64,000 nucleotides of DNA from an uncultured bacterium (GTDB lineage Bacteria > Elusimicrobiota > Elusimicrobia > Elusimicrobiales > Elusimicrobiaceae): NCBI GenBank assembly GCA_949294095.1, contig CASFFZ010000007.1, positions 1-64,000 on the forward strand, written 5' to 3'. The translations under genes were made by a program, and so were the position numbers. A model generated the notes under the pieces. It was given only the letters and a program-made list of their open reading frames with translations. It ran no database searches and had not been told where the DNA came from. Positions 8,242 through 16,072 of this stretch are shown one piece after another (positions within the stretch are counted from its first letter, which is position 1; every line of letters begins with the position of its first letter).

Positions 8242-8936
8242 ACGCCTCCAAAGCGGCGCCTGCGCACGCGGTAGGCGGCGAGGGCCTTTTCAAATTCGGC
8301 TTCGTCAAAGTCGGGCCACAGTACGGGCGAAAAATAAAATTCGCTGTAGGCCGCCTGCCACAAAAGGAAGTTGGACAGGCGTTCCTCGCCCGAGGTGCGG
8401 ATAATGAGCTCCGGGTCGGGCAGATCGGGCTGGTAGAGGTGTTGGGAAATATCCTGCAGGGTAATGTGTGTTTTGCCTTCCTGCAGCAGGGAATTAACGG
8501 CGTGCACAATTTCCTGCCGCGCGCCGTAGTTAAGCGCCAGGTTGAGGGTAAATTGCGTGTTGTGTGCCGTAGAGGAAACGGCGTGGTCTATTTGGGTAAG
8601 AATGGCCGGGGGCAGCGGCTCCCGCTCGCCGCTTACCAAGAGGCGTACGCCGTATTTATCCGCCTGTTGCGTATAGCGGGAGAGGGTTTGCTCCAACAAG
8701 CTAAAAAGCCCGGCAATTTCTTCTTGCGGGCGCGTCCAATTTTCGGTAGAAAAGGCATAAAGCGTAAGAATTTTTACACCCGCTTTCTGCGCCGCTTTTA
8801 AGGTGCGCTCCACGGCTTTGGCTCCGGCGTTATGCCCCGCCAGCCTGGGCAGGCGGCGTTCTTTGGCCCAGCGTCCGTTGCCGTCCATAATAATGGCGAC
8901 ATGCTGCGGCACGGGATTGACGGGTGTTTGGCTCAT
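8238..8936 (-). CDS. uppS: Undecaprenyl diphosphate synthase (cis-prenyltransferase)
   Basis: UppS extends farnesyl diphosphate to C55 undecaprenyl diphosphate, the carrier for peptidoglycan and surface glycans. The 232 residues start with the substrate and Mg site MDGNGRWA (17-24) and carry the late RTSGEERLSNFLLWQAAYSEF motif in two parts. MraY and MurG, also encoded in this window, use the product. A terminator after frr separates it from that gene. Its own promoter (TTGCGT 8965-8970, TACAAT 8943-8948) ends 6 bases before the ATG with no ribosome site, so it may be leaderless. Confidence 0.96.
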   Translation of the reverse strand: MSQTPVNPVPQHVAIIMDGNGRWAKERRLPRLAGHNAGAKAVERTLKAAQKAGVKILTLYAFSTENWTRPQEEIAGLFSLLEQTLSRYTQQADKYGVRLLVSGEREPLPPAILTQIDHAVSSTAHNTQFTLNLALNYGARQEIVHAVNSLLQEGKTHITLQDISQHLYQPDLPDPELIIRTSGEERLSNFLLWQAAYSEFYFSPVLWPDFDEAEFEKALAAYRVRRRRFGGV

Positions 8937-8942
8937 AAAGAT

Positions 8943-8970
8943 ATTGTAGCTTTTTTGGCGTTTTACGCAA
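8943..8970 (-). promoter_or_regulatory. uppS promoter, leaderless arrangement
   Basis: Minus strand TTGCGT, 16 bases, TACAAT, then 6 bases to the uppS ATG. The -35 box overlaps the start of the frr terminator region. Confidence 0.45.
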
Positions 8971-8974
8971 ATAA

Positions 8975-9000
8975 AAAACCCCGCCGGAAAGCGGGGTTTT
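8975..9000 (-). terminator. frr terminator
   Basis: A 10-bp stem AAAACCCCGC / GCGGGGTTTT with a 6-base loop lies 15 bases past the frr stop. Confidence 0.85.
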
Positions 9001-9014
9001 AAAAACGAAACGAA

Positions 9015-9578
9015 TTAAATCTTCATAATTTCGTCTTCTTTGTTTTTAATTACCTTGTCAATTTGGGCGATGTTGGCGTCGGTCGCTTTTTGCACGTCCG
9101 CCTCGTAGCGTTTCAAATCGTCTTCGGTAATTTCGGAAGCTTTTTGGGCTTTTTTGAGTTTTTCAATCACGTCGCGGCGTTCGTTGCGCACGGCTACTTT
9201 GAAATCTTCGCTCATTTTGGAAATGTTTTTGGCCAGCTGTTTGCGGCGGTCTTCGGTCATGGAAGGCAGCGTAATGCGGATTACTTTGCCGTCGTTTACC
9301 GGGCTGGCGCCCAAGTCGGCTTTTTGAAGGGCTTTGTCTATATCGTTGATGGAGCTGACGTCCCACGGCTGGATTTCCAAGGTTTTGGCGTCCAGCACAT
9401 TGATGATGGCCATTTGTTTAATCGGGGTGGGCGTGCCGTAGTATTCCACGCGGATGTTTTCCAGCAGGCCTGCGCTGGCGCGGCCGGTGCGGATGGTGGC
9501 CAAGTCGCGTTCCAAGCGGGATACGTGTTCGGCCATGTTGGTTTTGGTTTTGTTTAAAAGGTTGCTGATGCCTTCCAT
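9015..9578 (-). CDS. frr: Ribosome recycling factor
   Basis: RRF splits post-termination 70S ribosomes with EF-G. The 187-residue protein is within two residues of the usual length, with the conserved blocks LATIRTGRASAGLL (about 27-40), YYGTPTPIKQMA and the C-terminal helix. A TGCTATAAT box (9613-9621) lies at the 3' end of the upstream gene and a GAGG site precedes the start, so frr can be transcribed alone as well as from pyrH. Confidence 0.97.
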   Translation of the reverse strand: MEGISNLLNKTKTNMAEHVSRLERDLATIRTGRASAGLLENIRVEYYGTPTPIKQMAIINVLDAKTLEIQPWDVSSINDIDKALQKADLGASPVNDGKVIRITLPSMTEDRRKQLAKNISKMSEDFKVAVRNERRDVIEKLKKAQKASEITEDDLKRYEADVQKATDANIAQIDKVIKNKEDEIMKI

Positions 9579-9612
9579 AGTGTTATTTCCTCGTATAGTG
9601 AAATGTTACTTT

Positions 9613-9621
9613 ATTATAGCA
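9613..9621 (-). promoter_or_regulatory. Extended -10 promoter of frr
   Basis: Minus-strand TGCTATAAT gives a leader of about 30 bases that includes the GAGG ribosome site. It overlaps the stop of the gene at 9614-10858. Confidence 0.5.
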
Positions 9622-10858
9622 ATTCTGGCGCGGTTTGCGCGGGCGCGGCGGGGTATAAGTCGCGGTAGAGCGGCGCGCGCGGGAAAGACTGGGCCGGCGG
9701 AAAACGCCGTCCGTCGTCTAACGTAATGGTGCCGTCGGGGGTGGCCGTCCAAGAACCGGACACGTTAAACGCAATATCGTCTTGATATCTCCCTTTCACG
9801 GCAAAACGAGAGCCCTCTTCCGGAAATTGTTTCTCCATAATCACGACCTGGTTCGGCGGGGTAATCCATCCCAAGTCTTCTATCTGGGAGTAGGTAATCT
9901 GGGCGAACTGACCGTTTTCATCGTATAGAATATCCTGCTGGGTGTTTTCCTTAAAATTGCGGCGGATGGAGCCTGCCAAAAGGCGATTTTCCTGATAGGA
10001 ATTTTCCTCATAGGCGTTTGTATACGCACTGTCCCAGAAAGAAGCGTATTCAACGATTCCTTGTATGGCGTCTTGCGCTTGGGGGGTGTGGCGCGCTTCA
10101 TAGGGGGGCGGGGGGAAAAAGGAGTAAATCGCCAGCAGATCTTTCGGCGCGCGATAATCTTCGCGGGATTGCAAGATGTCGTTTTCAAACGCAAACAGAC
10201 TAAACGAATTTCCTTCGTAAAAAACGACTTCGCACACTTCCGCAAAAGCGTGCCACGGCGTGCATTCGGTAACTTCGCGGCGAAGCGGTTTTTCCCCTTT
10301 TGGGCCGATAACGGATACATTTTTTCGATGCAGGGGTAAACGCAGCGGCCATTCTGCAGCGGCTTGTTCCTCCAGCTGTTTTTGGAGGAGGGCCTGTTGT
10401 TCGTTGCGTTTAGAAATGGCGTCTAAGGCAAGATTTAAGGCGTTTAATTTGGCGTATTCCGCCGCTCTTATTTGCGGATTATCGGCAAGATTGTGGGAAA
10501 AATAATGCAACATGTAAAGCCCTCTAATACTATTCAAGTTAGACGAGTCCAAACTGACGCGGGCCATACCTTCCACATCTTTAGCCGGAAAAAACGGTTC
10601 TAAGTCTTTTTTTGCCAAAGCGATTCTTTCATCTTTTGAGAGAAGTTTTTCCGATAAAGCGGTTTCCTCGGGCGCAGACGCGTCCGTTTGGGCGATGAGC
10701 GTTTGCGGAGGCGTTTGAGCTGGGGCGGCCGCTTCCGACAGTTCTTTTAAATCCATTTTGGAAGCCATCTTATGGGTTCGTTGCCAAATACCACTGATAG
10801 TGGCCAACAAAATTAAAAGCAGCCCCAGCAAAACAGTTAAGTTGGTTTTATTTTTCAT
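9614..10858 (-). CDS. Unknown membrane-anchored protein between pyrH and frr
   Basis: I do not recognise this 414-residue protein. It has a short basic N-terminus, one hydrophobic segment (about residues 8-26, LTVLLGLLLILLATISG) that would anchor it or act as a signal, an Ala/Pro/Thr-rich linker (40-65), a helical stretch (70-170) and a C-terminal domain rich in Tyr, Asp and Gly. That last part (FAQITYSQIEDLGWITPPNQVV, then a strand-rich region with FNVSGSWTATPDGTITLDDG) resembles the pilin C-terminal domains of N-methylated pilin-like proteins in tone only. It sits between pyrH and frr, genes normally adjacent, with a usable AAAGGA site. Confidence 0.75.
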   Translation of the reverse strand: MKNKTNLTVLLGLLLILLATISGIWQRTHKMASKMDLKELSEAAAPAQTPPQTLIAQTDASAPEETALSEKLLSKDERIALAKKDLEPFFPAKDVEGMARVSLDSSNLNSIRGLYMLHYFSHNLADNPQIRAAEYAKLNALNLALDAISKRNEQQALLQKQLEEQAAAEWPLRLPLHRKNVSVIGPKGEKPLRREVTECTPWHAFAEVCEVVFYEGNSFSLFAFENDILQSREDYRAPKDLLAIYSFFPPPPYEARHTPQAQDAIQGIVEYASFWDSAYTNAYEENSYQENRLLAGSIRRNFKENTQQDILYDENGQFAQITYSQIEDLGWITPPNQVVIMEKQFPEEGSRFAVKGRYQDDIAFNVSGSWTATPDGTITLDDGRRFPPAQSFPRAPLYRDLYPAAPAQTAPELL

Positions 10859-10890
10859 ACAAAAGATATTTTTCCTTTGGGCAGTTTGAA

Positions 10891-11628
10891 TTAATAGATA
10901 ATCGTTCCTACGTCTTCGCCGCAGAGGGCTTTTTTGATGTTGCCTTTTTTATGCAGGTTAAATACTTGTACCGGTACTTTGTTTTCTAAGCACAAAGCCA
11001 AGGCGGCGGTGTCCATAAATTGCAATTGGCGGGCGATGGCTTCTTTGTAGGTAATTTTGTGAATGAGTTTGGCGTCGGGGTTTTTCTTGGGGTCACTGTC
11101 GTACACGCCGTCCACCTGGGTGGCTTTCAGCAGTACGTCGGCGTTAATTTCCGAGGCGCGCAGCGCGGCGGCGCTGTCGGTGGTAAAGAAGGGGTTGCCC
11201 GTACCGCCTGCAAAAATCACAATGCGTCCTTTTTCCAAATGGCGCAGGGCCTTGCGGCGCACGAACGGTTCGGCCAGTTGGTAAATGTTGATAGAGGTTA
11301 GCACCCGGGTCGGCACGCCGGCTTCTTCCAGCGCGGACTGCAGGGCCAGGGCGTTAATAACGGTGGCCAGCATGCCCATATTGTCGGAATTGACGCGGTC
11401 AATCACGCCGCCGCCGTCGCGCACGCCGCGCCAGATGTTTCCGCCGCCCAGCACAATGGTCAGCTCGCAGTTGCCGCAGCGGTAAGCGTCGGCAATTTCT
11501 TCGGCGATTTCTTTCAGCGCCTGCGGATTAATGCCGCGGTGGCCTTCGTTAATTAAGGCCTCGCCGGATAACTTGAGCAATACTCTTTTTTTAGGTTGGC
11601 AGTTTTTGGATGGGCAGCACGTTTCCAT
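10891..11628 (-). CDS. pyrH: UMP kinase
   Basis: PyrH phosphorylates UMP to UDP and is the bacterial hexameric amino-acid-kinase-fold enzyme. The 245 residues show RVLLKLSGEAL (15-25), GGGNIWRG (60-67, nucleotide loop) and the NSDNMGMLATVINALALQSALE block. An N-terminal Cys/Lys stretch of about 13 residues precedes the usual start. A TGCTACAAT promoter (11664-11672) and a GAGAGG site give it its own transcript after the tsf terminator. Confidence 0.96.
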   Translation of the reverse strand: METCCPSKNCQPKKRVLLKLSGEALINEGHRGINPQALKEIAEEIADAYRCGNCELTIVLGGGNIWRGVRDGGGVIDRVNSDNMGMLATVINALALQSALEEAGVPTRVLTSINIYQLAEPFVRRKALRHLEKGRIVIFAGGTGNPFFTTDSAAALRASEINADVLLKATQVDGVYDSDPKKNPDAKLIHKITYKEAIARQLQFMDTAALALCLENKVPVQVFNLHKKGNIKKALCGEDVGTIIY

Positions 11629-11663
11629 AAATGGGATCCTCTCAGGGTTATTTTGTTTTTACT

Positions 11664-11672
11664 ATTGTAGCA
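11664..11672 (-). promoter_or_regulatory. Extended -10 promoter of pyrH
   Basis: Minus-strand TGCTACAAT lies about 35 bases before the pyrH ATG. The same box is found before nadE and before the gene at 13927-14445. Confidence 0.5.
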
Positions 11673-11750
11673 CAAAACCGCTTTCTTCGCTACGCGGCGG
11701 CTTCTTCTTATGCCGGCGTTTGGTGTTGCGATGCGCACCGGCATAAAAAG

Positions 11751-11775
11751 AAGCCCCTCGCGGGGAGGGGCTTTT
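11751..11775 (-). terminator. tsf terminator
   Basis: A 9-bp stem (11751-11759 with 11765-11773) just past the tsf stop is followed on the minus strand by CTTCTTTTT. A second inverted repeat around TTATGCCGG / CCGGCATAA (about 11709-11745) lies beyond it. Confidence 0.8.
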
Positions 11776-11777
11776 GA

Positions 11778-12602
11778 TTAGAAGCGAACGAAACGAACGA
11801 CTTTCAGTTCACAACCCAAATTCTTGGATTCTTCGGCCAGGTAATCGGCAACGGTTTTTTTGTTGTCTTTAATGGTCGGCTGTTCCAAGAGGCAGTTTTC
11901 TTTGGCAAACTTTTTGACTTTGCCGGGCAGCATTTTTTCAATGGCCGCGGCCGGTTTGCCTTCGTTGATGGCCTGGGTTTTGTAAATGTCCAATTCGCGG
12001 TCAATCACGGCTTGCGGAATGTCTTTGGCATCCACCCAGCCGCTTTGCATACCGACGGTGTGCATCGCTAAACCGCGGGCAATTTCTTTGGCTTTTTCCA
12101 TATCTTTGCAATCGCCGATGACGGCCAATTCCAAAATGGAGGCTTTTTTATTGTCGGAGTGTACATAATAAGCCATCACACTGCCTTCGGCGGGCGTCCA
12201 GTTGTAGCCGCCTTTGAAGGTGGTGTTTTCGCCAAATTTGGGGGCTTGTTCCACAATCATGGCTTTGATGTTTTCATCGGCGGAATAATCCAAGCCGGGG
12301 TGTTCCAGCACATATTGGGCCAGTTCGTCGGCCAATTTGATGAAGGCATCGGTTTTGGCCACAAAGTCGGTTTCGCAGCCCAAGTAAATCATGGCGTAGT
12401 TCTTACCGTCGGTCTTAACGGACACCCGTCCTTCTTTGGTTTCCCGGTCGGAGCGCTTGGCCATATCCGCCAAGCCTTTTTTGCGCAAAAATACGATGGC
12501 TTGTTCCATATCGTCTTTGCATTCCATCAAGGCTTTTTTGCAGTCCATCAAACCGGCGCCGGTTTTTTCTCTGAGGATTTTGATGTTTTCGGCTAAAGAC
12601 AT
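11778..12602 (-). CDS. tsf: Elongation factor Ts
   Basis: EF-Ts exchanges GDP for GTP on EF-Tu. The 274-residue protein has the N-terminal UBA-like domain (KILREKTGAGLMDCKKALME, 8-27), the TDFVAKTDAF-type core (YLGCETDFVAKTDAF) and a long dimerisation region. An AGGAG site precedes ATG 12602. It follows rpsB, as in most bacteria, but the gap of about 220 bases contains an unusual open extension of the rpsB frame. Confidence 0.97.
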   Translation of the reverse strand: MSLAENIKILREKTGAGLMDCKKALMECKDDMEQAIVFLRKKGLADMAKRSDRETKEGRVSVKTDGKNYAMIYLGCETDFVAKTDAFIKLADELAQYVLEHPGLDYSADENIKAMIVEQAPKFGENTTFKGGYNWTPAEGSVMAYYVHSDNKKASILELAVIGDCKDMEKAKEIARGLAMHTVGMQSGWVDAKDIPQAVIDRELDIYKTQAINEGKPAAAIEKMLPGKVKKFAKENCLLEQPTIKDNKKTVADYLAEESKNLGCELKVVRFVRF

Positions 12603-12672
12603 TTTGTTCTCCTGTAATAGGGTTAAATCTGAGCGGAAGCTCCCGCCAAAGCGGGAACTTCCGTGAGCAATT

Positions 12673-12825
12673 TTATTTGGCTTCTTCGGCCGGAGCTTCT
12701 TCTTTGGCTTCGGCTTTCGGTTCAGCTTCCGTTTCGGCTTCGGCTTTCGCTTTGGCTTTTACGGTTTTTTTGGCTTTGGAAGCAGCCGGTTTTTTGACGG
12801 CCGTTTTTCTCTTGGCGGCCGGTTT
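12673..12825 (-). other. Open in-frame continuation of rpsB beyond its TAA stop
   Basis: Reading on from the rpsB stop (12826-12828) in the same frame gives 50 sense codons and then TAA (12673-12675). The encoded stretch is first basic and Ala/Lys/Pro-rich (KPAAKRKTAVKKPAASKAKK) and then Glu/Ala-rich, ending APAEEAK, the same style as the annotated S2 tail (AEEAAKA). It has no ATG of its own. Either the first TAA is a recent nonsense change in a longer S2 tail, or it is read through, or this is decayed tail sequence. Confidence 0.8.
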
Positions 12826-13731
12826 TTAGGCTTTTGCAGCTTCTTCGGCTTTGGGCTGTTCGGCTTCGGGTTTGGCTTCTTCTTTAGCCGGTTCTTCCGC
12901 TTTTACCGTTTCTTCCACCACGACGGTCGTTTCCACGGCGGCCGGGGCAGCGGCTTCGGCTTTTTCGGCGGCCAACATGGCCGTTTCAAACGCCTGCGCC
13001 ATTACCGGGTTTTCGGCGGGTTTGTTTTCAGCGGCTTTTACGGCTTCCAGCTCGGCTTTGCCTTCCAAGATGGAATCGGCAATCGCGGAGCAGAAAAGCT
13101 TAATGGAGCGCGCAGCATCGTCGTTGCCGGGGATCGGCAGCGTGATCATATCGGGGTCGGCGTTGGTGTCGCACACGGCTACCACCGGAATGCCCAACGC
13201 ATGGGATTCGCGCACGGCGCCGGCGGTGTCCACCGGGTCAATTACAAATACCACATCCGGCAATACTTTCATTTCGCGGATGCCGCCCAAAAGTTTCTGC
13301 AAGCGCAGCATTTCTTTGGTCAAGCGGCTGGCTTCTTTTTTGGAGATGGCTTTAAACACGCCGGAAGATTCCCATTTTTCCAGTTCGTTGAGTCTTTCAA
13401 CCGATTTCTTGACGGTTTGGAAGTTGGTCAGCGTGCCGCCGAGCCATTTTTCGTGGATGCAGTATGCACCGCAGCGGGCGGCTTCGGCCTGGATGGCTTC
13501 CTGGGCCTGTTTTTTGGTGCCGACGAACAAAAATTTGGAGCCTTTTTTGCTTTCTTCTTTAATAAAAGCGCAGGCTTTTTTCAGTTCTTTGGCGGTTTTT
13601 TGTAAGTCTAAGATATGGACGCCGTTTCTTTCTCCAAAGATAAAGCGGCCCATTTTGGGGTTCCAGCGGGAAGTTTGGTGGCCGAAGTGCACACCGGCTT
13701 CCAGCATGGCTTTCATAGATACGTTGCTCAT
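12826..13731 (-). CDS. rpsB: Small ribosomal subunit protein S2
   Basis: S2 binds late to the 30S head-platform junction. Residues 1-230 are typical ([54 protein letters not shown]). Residues 240-301 form an extra Ala/Glu/Val tail ([20 protein letters not shown]), longer than usual, and the frame stays open for 50 more codons after the stop. ATG 13731 has an AGGAG site. The frame also stays open upstream to an ATG at 13845, so a 38-residue longer form is formally possible. The leader of about 120 bases contains a GGGGAAGCCCC hairpin, a place where S2 autoregulation could act. Confidence 0.95.
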   Translation of the reverse strand: MSNVSMKAMLEAGVHFGHQTSRWNPKMGRFIFGERNGVHILDLQKTAKELKKACAFIKEESKKGSKFLFVGTKKQAQEAIQAEAARCGAYCIHEKWLGGTLTNFQTVKKSVERLNELEKWESSGVFKAISKKEASRLTKEMLRLQKLLGGIREMKVLPDVVFVIDPVDTAGAVRESHALGIPVVAVCDTNADPDMITLPIPGNDDAARSIKLFCSAIADSILEGKAELEAVKAAENKPAENPVMAQAFETAMLAAEKAEAAAPAAVETTVVVEETVKAEEPAKEEAKPEAEQPKAEEAAKA

Positions 13732-13860
13732 GTTTTCTCCTGTGGCCGCAACCGAAATTAGGGAAGGGGCTTCCCCGGTGGTTTTGGCCGTGGGTGTCGT
13801 CGGGACTGGCTTTGATTTACAAACTGTTTTCGCTATCCCGCTCATATTACACCTTGTATT

Positions 13861-13869
13861 ATTATAGCA
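13861..13869 (-). promoter_or_regulatory. Extended -10 promoter of rpsB-tsf
   Basis: Minus-strand TGCTATAAT, with no clear -35, gives a 5' leader of about 120 bases before the S2 ATG at 13731. Confidence 0.6.
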
Positions 13870-13874
13870 TAAAA

Positions 13875-13901
13875 AAACCGCGGGCCGTATACCCGCGGTT
13901 T
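13875..13901 (-). terminator. Terminator after the LA_2272-like gene
   Basis: A 10-bp stem AAACCGCGGG / CCCGCGGTTT lies 26 bases past the stop at 13927, followed on the minus strand by a T run. Confidence 0.8.
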
Positions 13902-13926
13902 AAAACCTTTTAAACGGAACTGCGGC

Positions 13927-14445
13927 TTAGAAGCGTCCGTTTACAATCACCATCGCCGGGAACCAGCCGTTTTCGGCAATGTTTAAAAGACCGATTTGCA
14001 GCCCGTCAATGGTTTTGGCGTAGTTTACAAAACCCAGCTGCAAGCCGTTTATGTATTCGGCTTGGTTGAAGAAGCCCCACTGCAAGCCGGTAGTGCTGTG
14101 CATAGAGAGGTTGACCAAACCCAGCTGTGCGCCGATTAAGTCGTCGTTTTTGGTCAGCAACCCAAGTTGCGCGCCTTTTACTTGGTTGGCTAGGTTGATG
14201 ATCCACGCCATGCTGACGCCGTTGAGTTCGTATTCGGTTTGGGCAAACAGGAAATCAAACTGCAAGCCGGTTACGGTAGCGGTTTTGGAAGCGATACCCA
14301 AATCCACGCCTTTTACGTCGTGAATGTTGTTGGGCACGGCTACTGCAATTTCGTCCCAGAGCGAGAGCTTTAAATTGCCCGCTTCGGCAGCTGCGGGCAT
14401 AGCCGCCGCCACGAATAAAGCCATAATCAAGGCTAGTTTCTTCAT
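13927..14445 (-). CDS. Secreted surface-repeat protein (LA_2272-like)
   Basis: This 172-residue protein has a cleavable signal peptide (MKKLALIMALFVAAAMPAAAEA) and then repeated units of about 15-20 residues with the core G-x-Q-(L/I/W)-G-(L/F)-(L/V/F)-N: GAQLGLLTK, GAQLGLVN, GLQWGFFN, GLQLGFVN and GLQIGLLN. The pattern is that of the LA_2272-type surface repeat proteins first named in Leptospira; their function is not known, and the alternating hydrophobic pattern suggests an outer-surface beta structure. A GGAGG site precedes the ATG. Its promoter is a mirror image of the nadE promoter. Confidence 0.8.
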   Translation of the reverse strand: MKKLALIMALFVAAAMPAAAEAGNLKLSLWDEIAVAVPNNIHDVKGVDLGIASKTATVTGLQFDFLFAQTEYELNGVSMAWIINLANQVKGAQLGLLTKNDDLIGAQLGLVNLSMHSTTGLQWGFFNQAEYINGLQLGFVNYAKTIDGLQIGLLNIAENGWFPAMVIVNGRF

Positions 14446-14487
14446 GTGTTTGTTGTCCTCCGTTTGGTTATAAAATTATTCAACGTT

Positions 14488-14553
14488 TTTATTGTAGCAC
14501 TTTTTAGTCACTTTTTTACACAGAAAAACAAGAGTAGAAAGTGCTACAATAAA
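14488..14553. promoter_or_regulatory. Mirror-image divergent promoters (16-bp perfect inverted repeat)
   Basis: TTTATTGTAGCACTTT (14488-14503) and AAAGTGCTACAATAAA (14538-14553) are perfect inverted copies. Each contains TGCTACAAT facing outward, towards the surface-repeat gene on the minus strand and nadE on the plus strand. Confidence 0.65.
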
Positions 14554-14569
14554 TTAAAGAGGTAAACAT

Positions 14570-16072
14570 ATGAAAATAAATTTGGTTTCTTTTAATCCGC
14601 TGGCGGCCGACACCGCCGATAATTCTGCCCGCGTGCTGGACTTGCTGCGCGCGCCCGCGCCACAGGCGGACGTATGGGTGCTGCCGGAAGCGGCCTTGTG
14701 CGGCTGCCCGCTGTTTGATTTGTTTGACGACAAACGGCTGCTGGCGCAAAATCTGGCCGCGTTGAAAGAAATTGCCAAAGAAACCAAAGAAACGGCCATT
14801 GTTTTGGGATATATGGACAAGCAAAACGGCGCTTGCACCACCGCCGCGGCGTTTATATATAAAGGAAAAATCACCAAAATTTTTGACACCGAAACCGTGT
14901 CTTATAAAGGCAAACGCCTGCAGCTGGTGCTGGGCACGCCCGATCAGACCCCGGCCGACCCGGACGCGGACGCCGTCATCTTTCTGGCGGCGCGGCCTTA
15001 TTTAAAAGGAAACATCGCGCCGCGGGTGGACGCGCTTAAAAAGTTTGCCAAAAAGCACGGCGTTACCTCCTTATTATGCTGTTTGTTGGGCGGCGGCGAC
15101 GGAATGATTTTTGACGGGCTCTTGGCCGCGGCCGACAAAAAAGGCTCCTTAATCTTACTGGGCGAACCTTTCCGCGAGCAGACGCTAACGTTTGACTTGG
15201 ATGAAAAATATACGCCCGTTTCCTATAAAAAACCGTGGCAGGAAGAGCTTCTTTCGGCGCTTGCATTCGGTTTGCGCGACTATGTGCATAAAAGCGGAAT
15301 GGACAAGGTGATGTTTGGCATCAGCGGCGGGATTGATTCCGCCTTTACGGCCGTACTGGCGGCCAAGGCGCTGGGCGGCGAAAGCGTGTACTGCGTGTCT
15401 TTGCCGTCCTACTGCACCAGCGATTTAAGCAAAACGCTGGCCGGGCAATTGGCCCGCACGCTGGGGGTAAATTTGGAAGAAGTCGGCGTGATCCCGGCGT
15501 TGGGCGGCGTGAAGGAAGCCATTTCCCATATTGTTTCGCACCCCAAAGACACTACCGAACAGGAACTGCAGTCCCGCCTGCGCACCGCCATTTTGGGGGC
15601 CCTTGCCAGCGAATACCACGCCATGCTGATTTCTACCGACGATAAAAGCGAATGTGCGGTAGGATCCTTTGTACTCTACGGCGATGCCGGCGGCAGCTTG
15701 CAGCCGATCGGCGATTTGTATAAGAGCGAAATTTACGAACTGGCGGAATACATTAATAAACAAGGGGAGCTTATTCCGCGCGGCATTATTGAACGCGCCC
15801 CCACTTCCGAGTTAAGCCCCAACCAAAAAGACGAAGACCAGCTGCCGCCGTATTCCGTGCTGGACAAAATGCTCCGCGCCTATTTGGAAGAAGGCAAAAC
15901 GCCGGAAGAAATTGTCAAAAAATTTCATGTTAAGGCGGCCGTGGTGCAGGATGTGTTAACCCGCGTCAACCAGGCGGATTTAAAACGCCGCCAAACGGCC
16001 CCCGCCCTGCAGGTAAGCGCGCATCCGTTTGCATCGGTCTTGCGCCCGATTATCAAAAAGGTAAACTTGTAA
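14570..16072 (+). CDS. nadE: NAD synthetase with degenerate nitrilase domain
   Basis: NadE amidates nicotinate adenine dinucleotide to NAD. The C-terminal ATP-pyrophosphatase domain is intact: SGGIDS (252-257), a KSE-containing loop (TDDKSECAVG) and LYGD. The N-terminal half (about 1-230) has the carbon-nitrogen hydrolase fold that normally releases ammonia from glutamine, but only the first triad member, Glu40 in VLPEAALCG, is visible. The usual K-x-x-LPNYxxFDE block is absent, and where the catalytic Cys (CED) belongs the sequence reads LVLGTPDQTP (119-128). At 500 residues it is shorter than most two-domain enzymes. I infer an ammonia-dependent enzyme with a structural remnant domain. An AGAGG site precedes the ATG. 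Confidence 0.9.
   Translation: MKINLVSFNPLAADTADNSARVLDLLRAPAPQADVWVLPEAALCGCPLFDLFDDKRLLAQNLAALKEIAKETKETAIVLGYMDKQNGACTTAAAFIYKGKITKIFDTETVSYKGKRLQLVLGTPDQTPADPDADAVIFLAARPYLKGNIAPRVDALKKFAKKHGVTSLLCCLLGGGDGMIFDGLLAAADKKGSLILLGEPFREQTLTFDLDEKYTPVSYKKPWQEELLSALAFGLRDYVHKSGMDKVMFGISGGIDSAFTAVLAAKALGGESVYCVSLPSYCTSDLSKTLAGQLARTLGVNLEEVGVIPALGGVKEAISHIVSHPKDTTEQELQSRLRTAILGALASEYHAMLISTDDKSECAVGSFVLYGDAGGSLQPIGDLYKSEIYELAEYINKQGELIPRGIIERAPTSELSPNQKDEDQLPPYSVLDKMLRAYLEEGKTPEEIVKKFHVKAAVVQDVLTRVNQADLKRRQTAPALQVSAHPFASVLRPIIKKVNL

Noticed and set aside
13732-13845. Longer S2 starting at ATG 13845
   Set aside because: The extra 38 residues are unlike S2 N-termini, and ATG 13731 has a strong AGGAG site. 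The open frame is noted in the rpsB entry.
12851-13867. 338-codon plus-strand frame opposite rpsB
   Set aside because: It mirrors the GC-rich codons of rpsB, has Ser/Ala-rich nonsense composition and no ribosome site; S2 is certain on the other strand.
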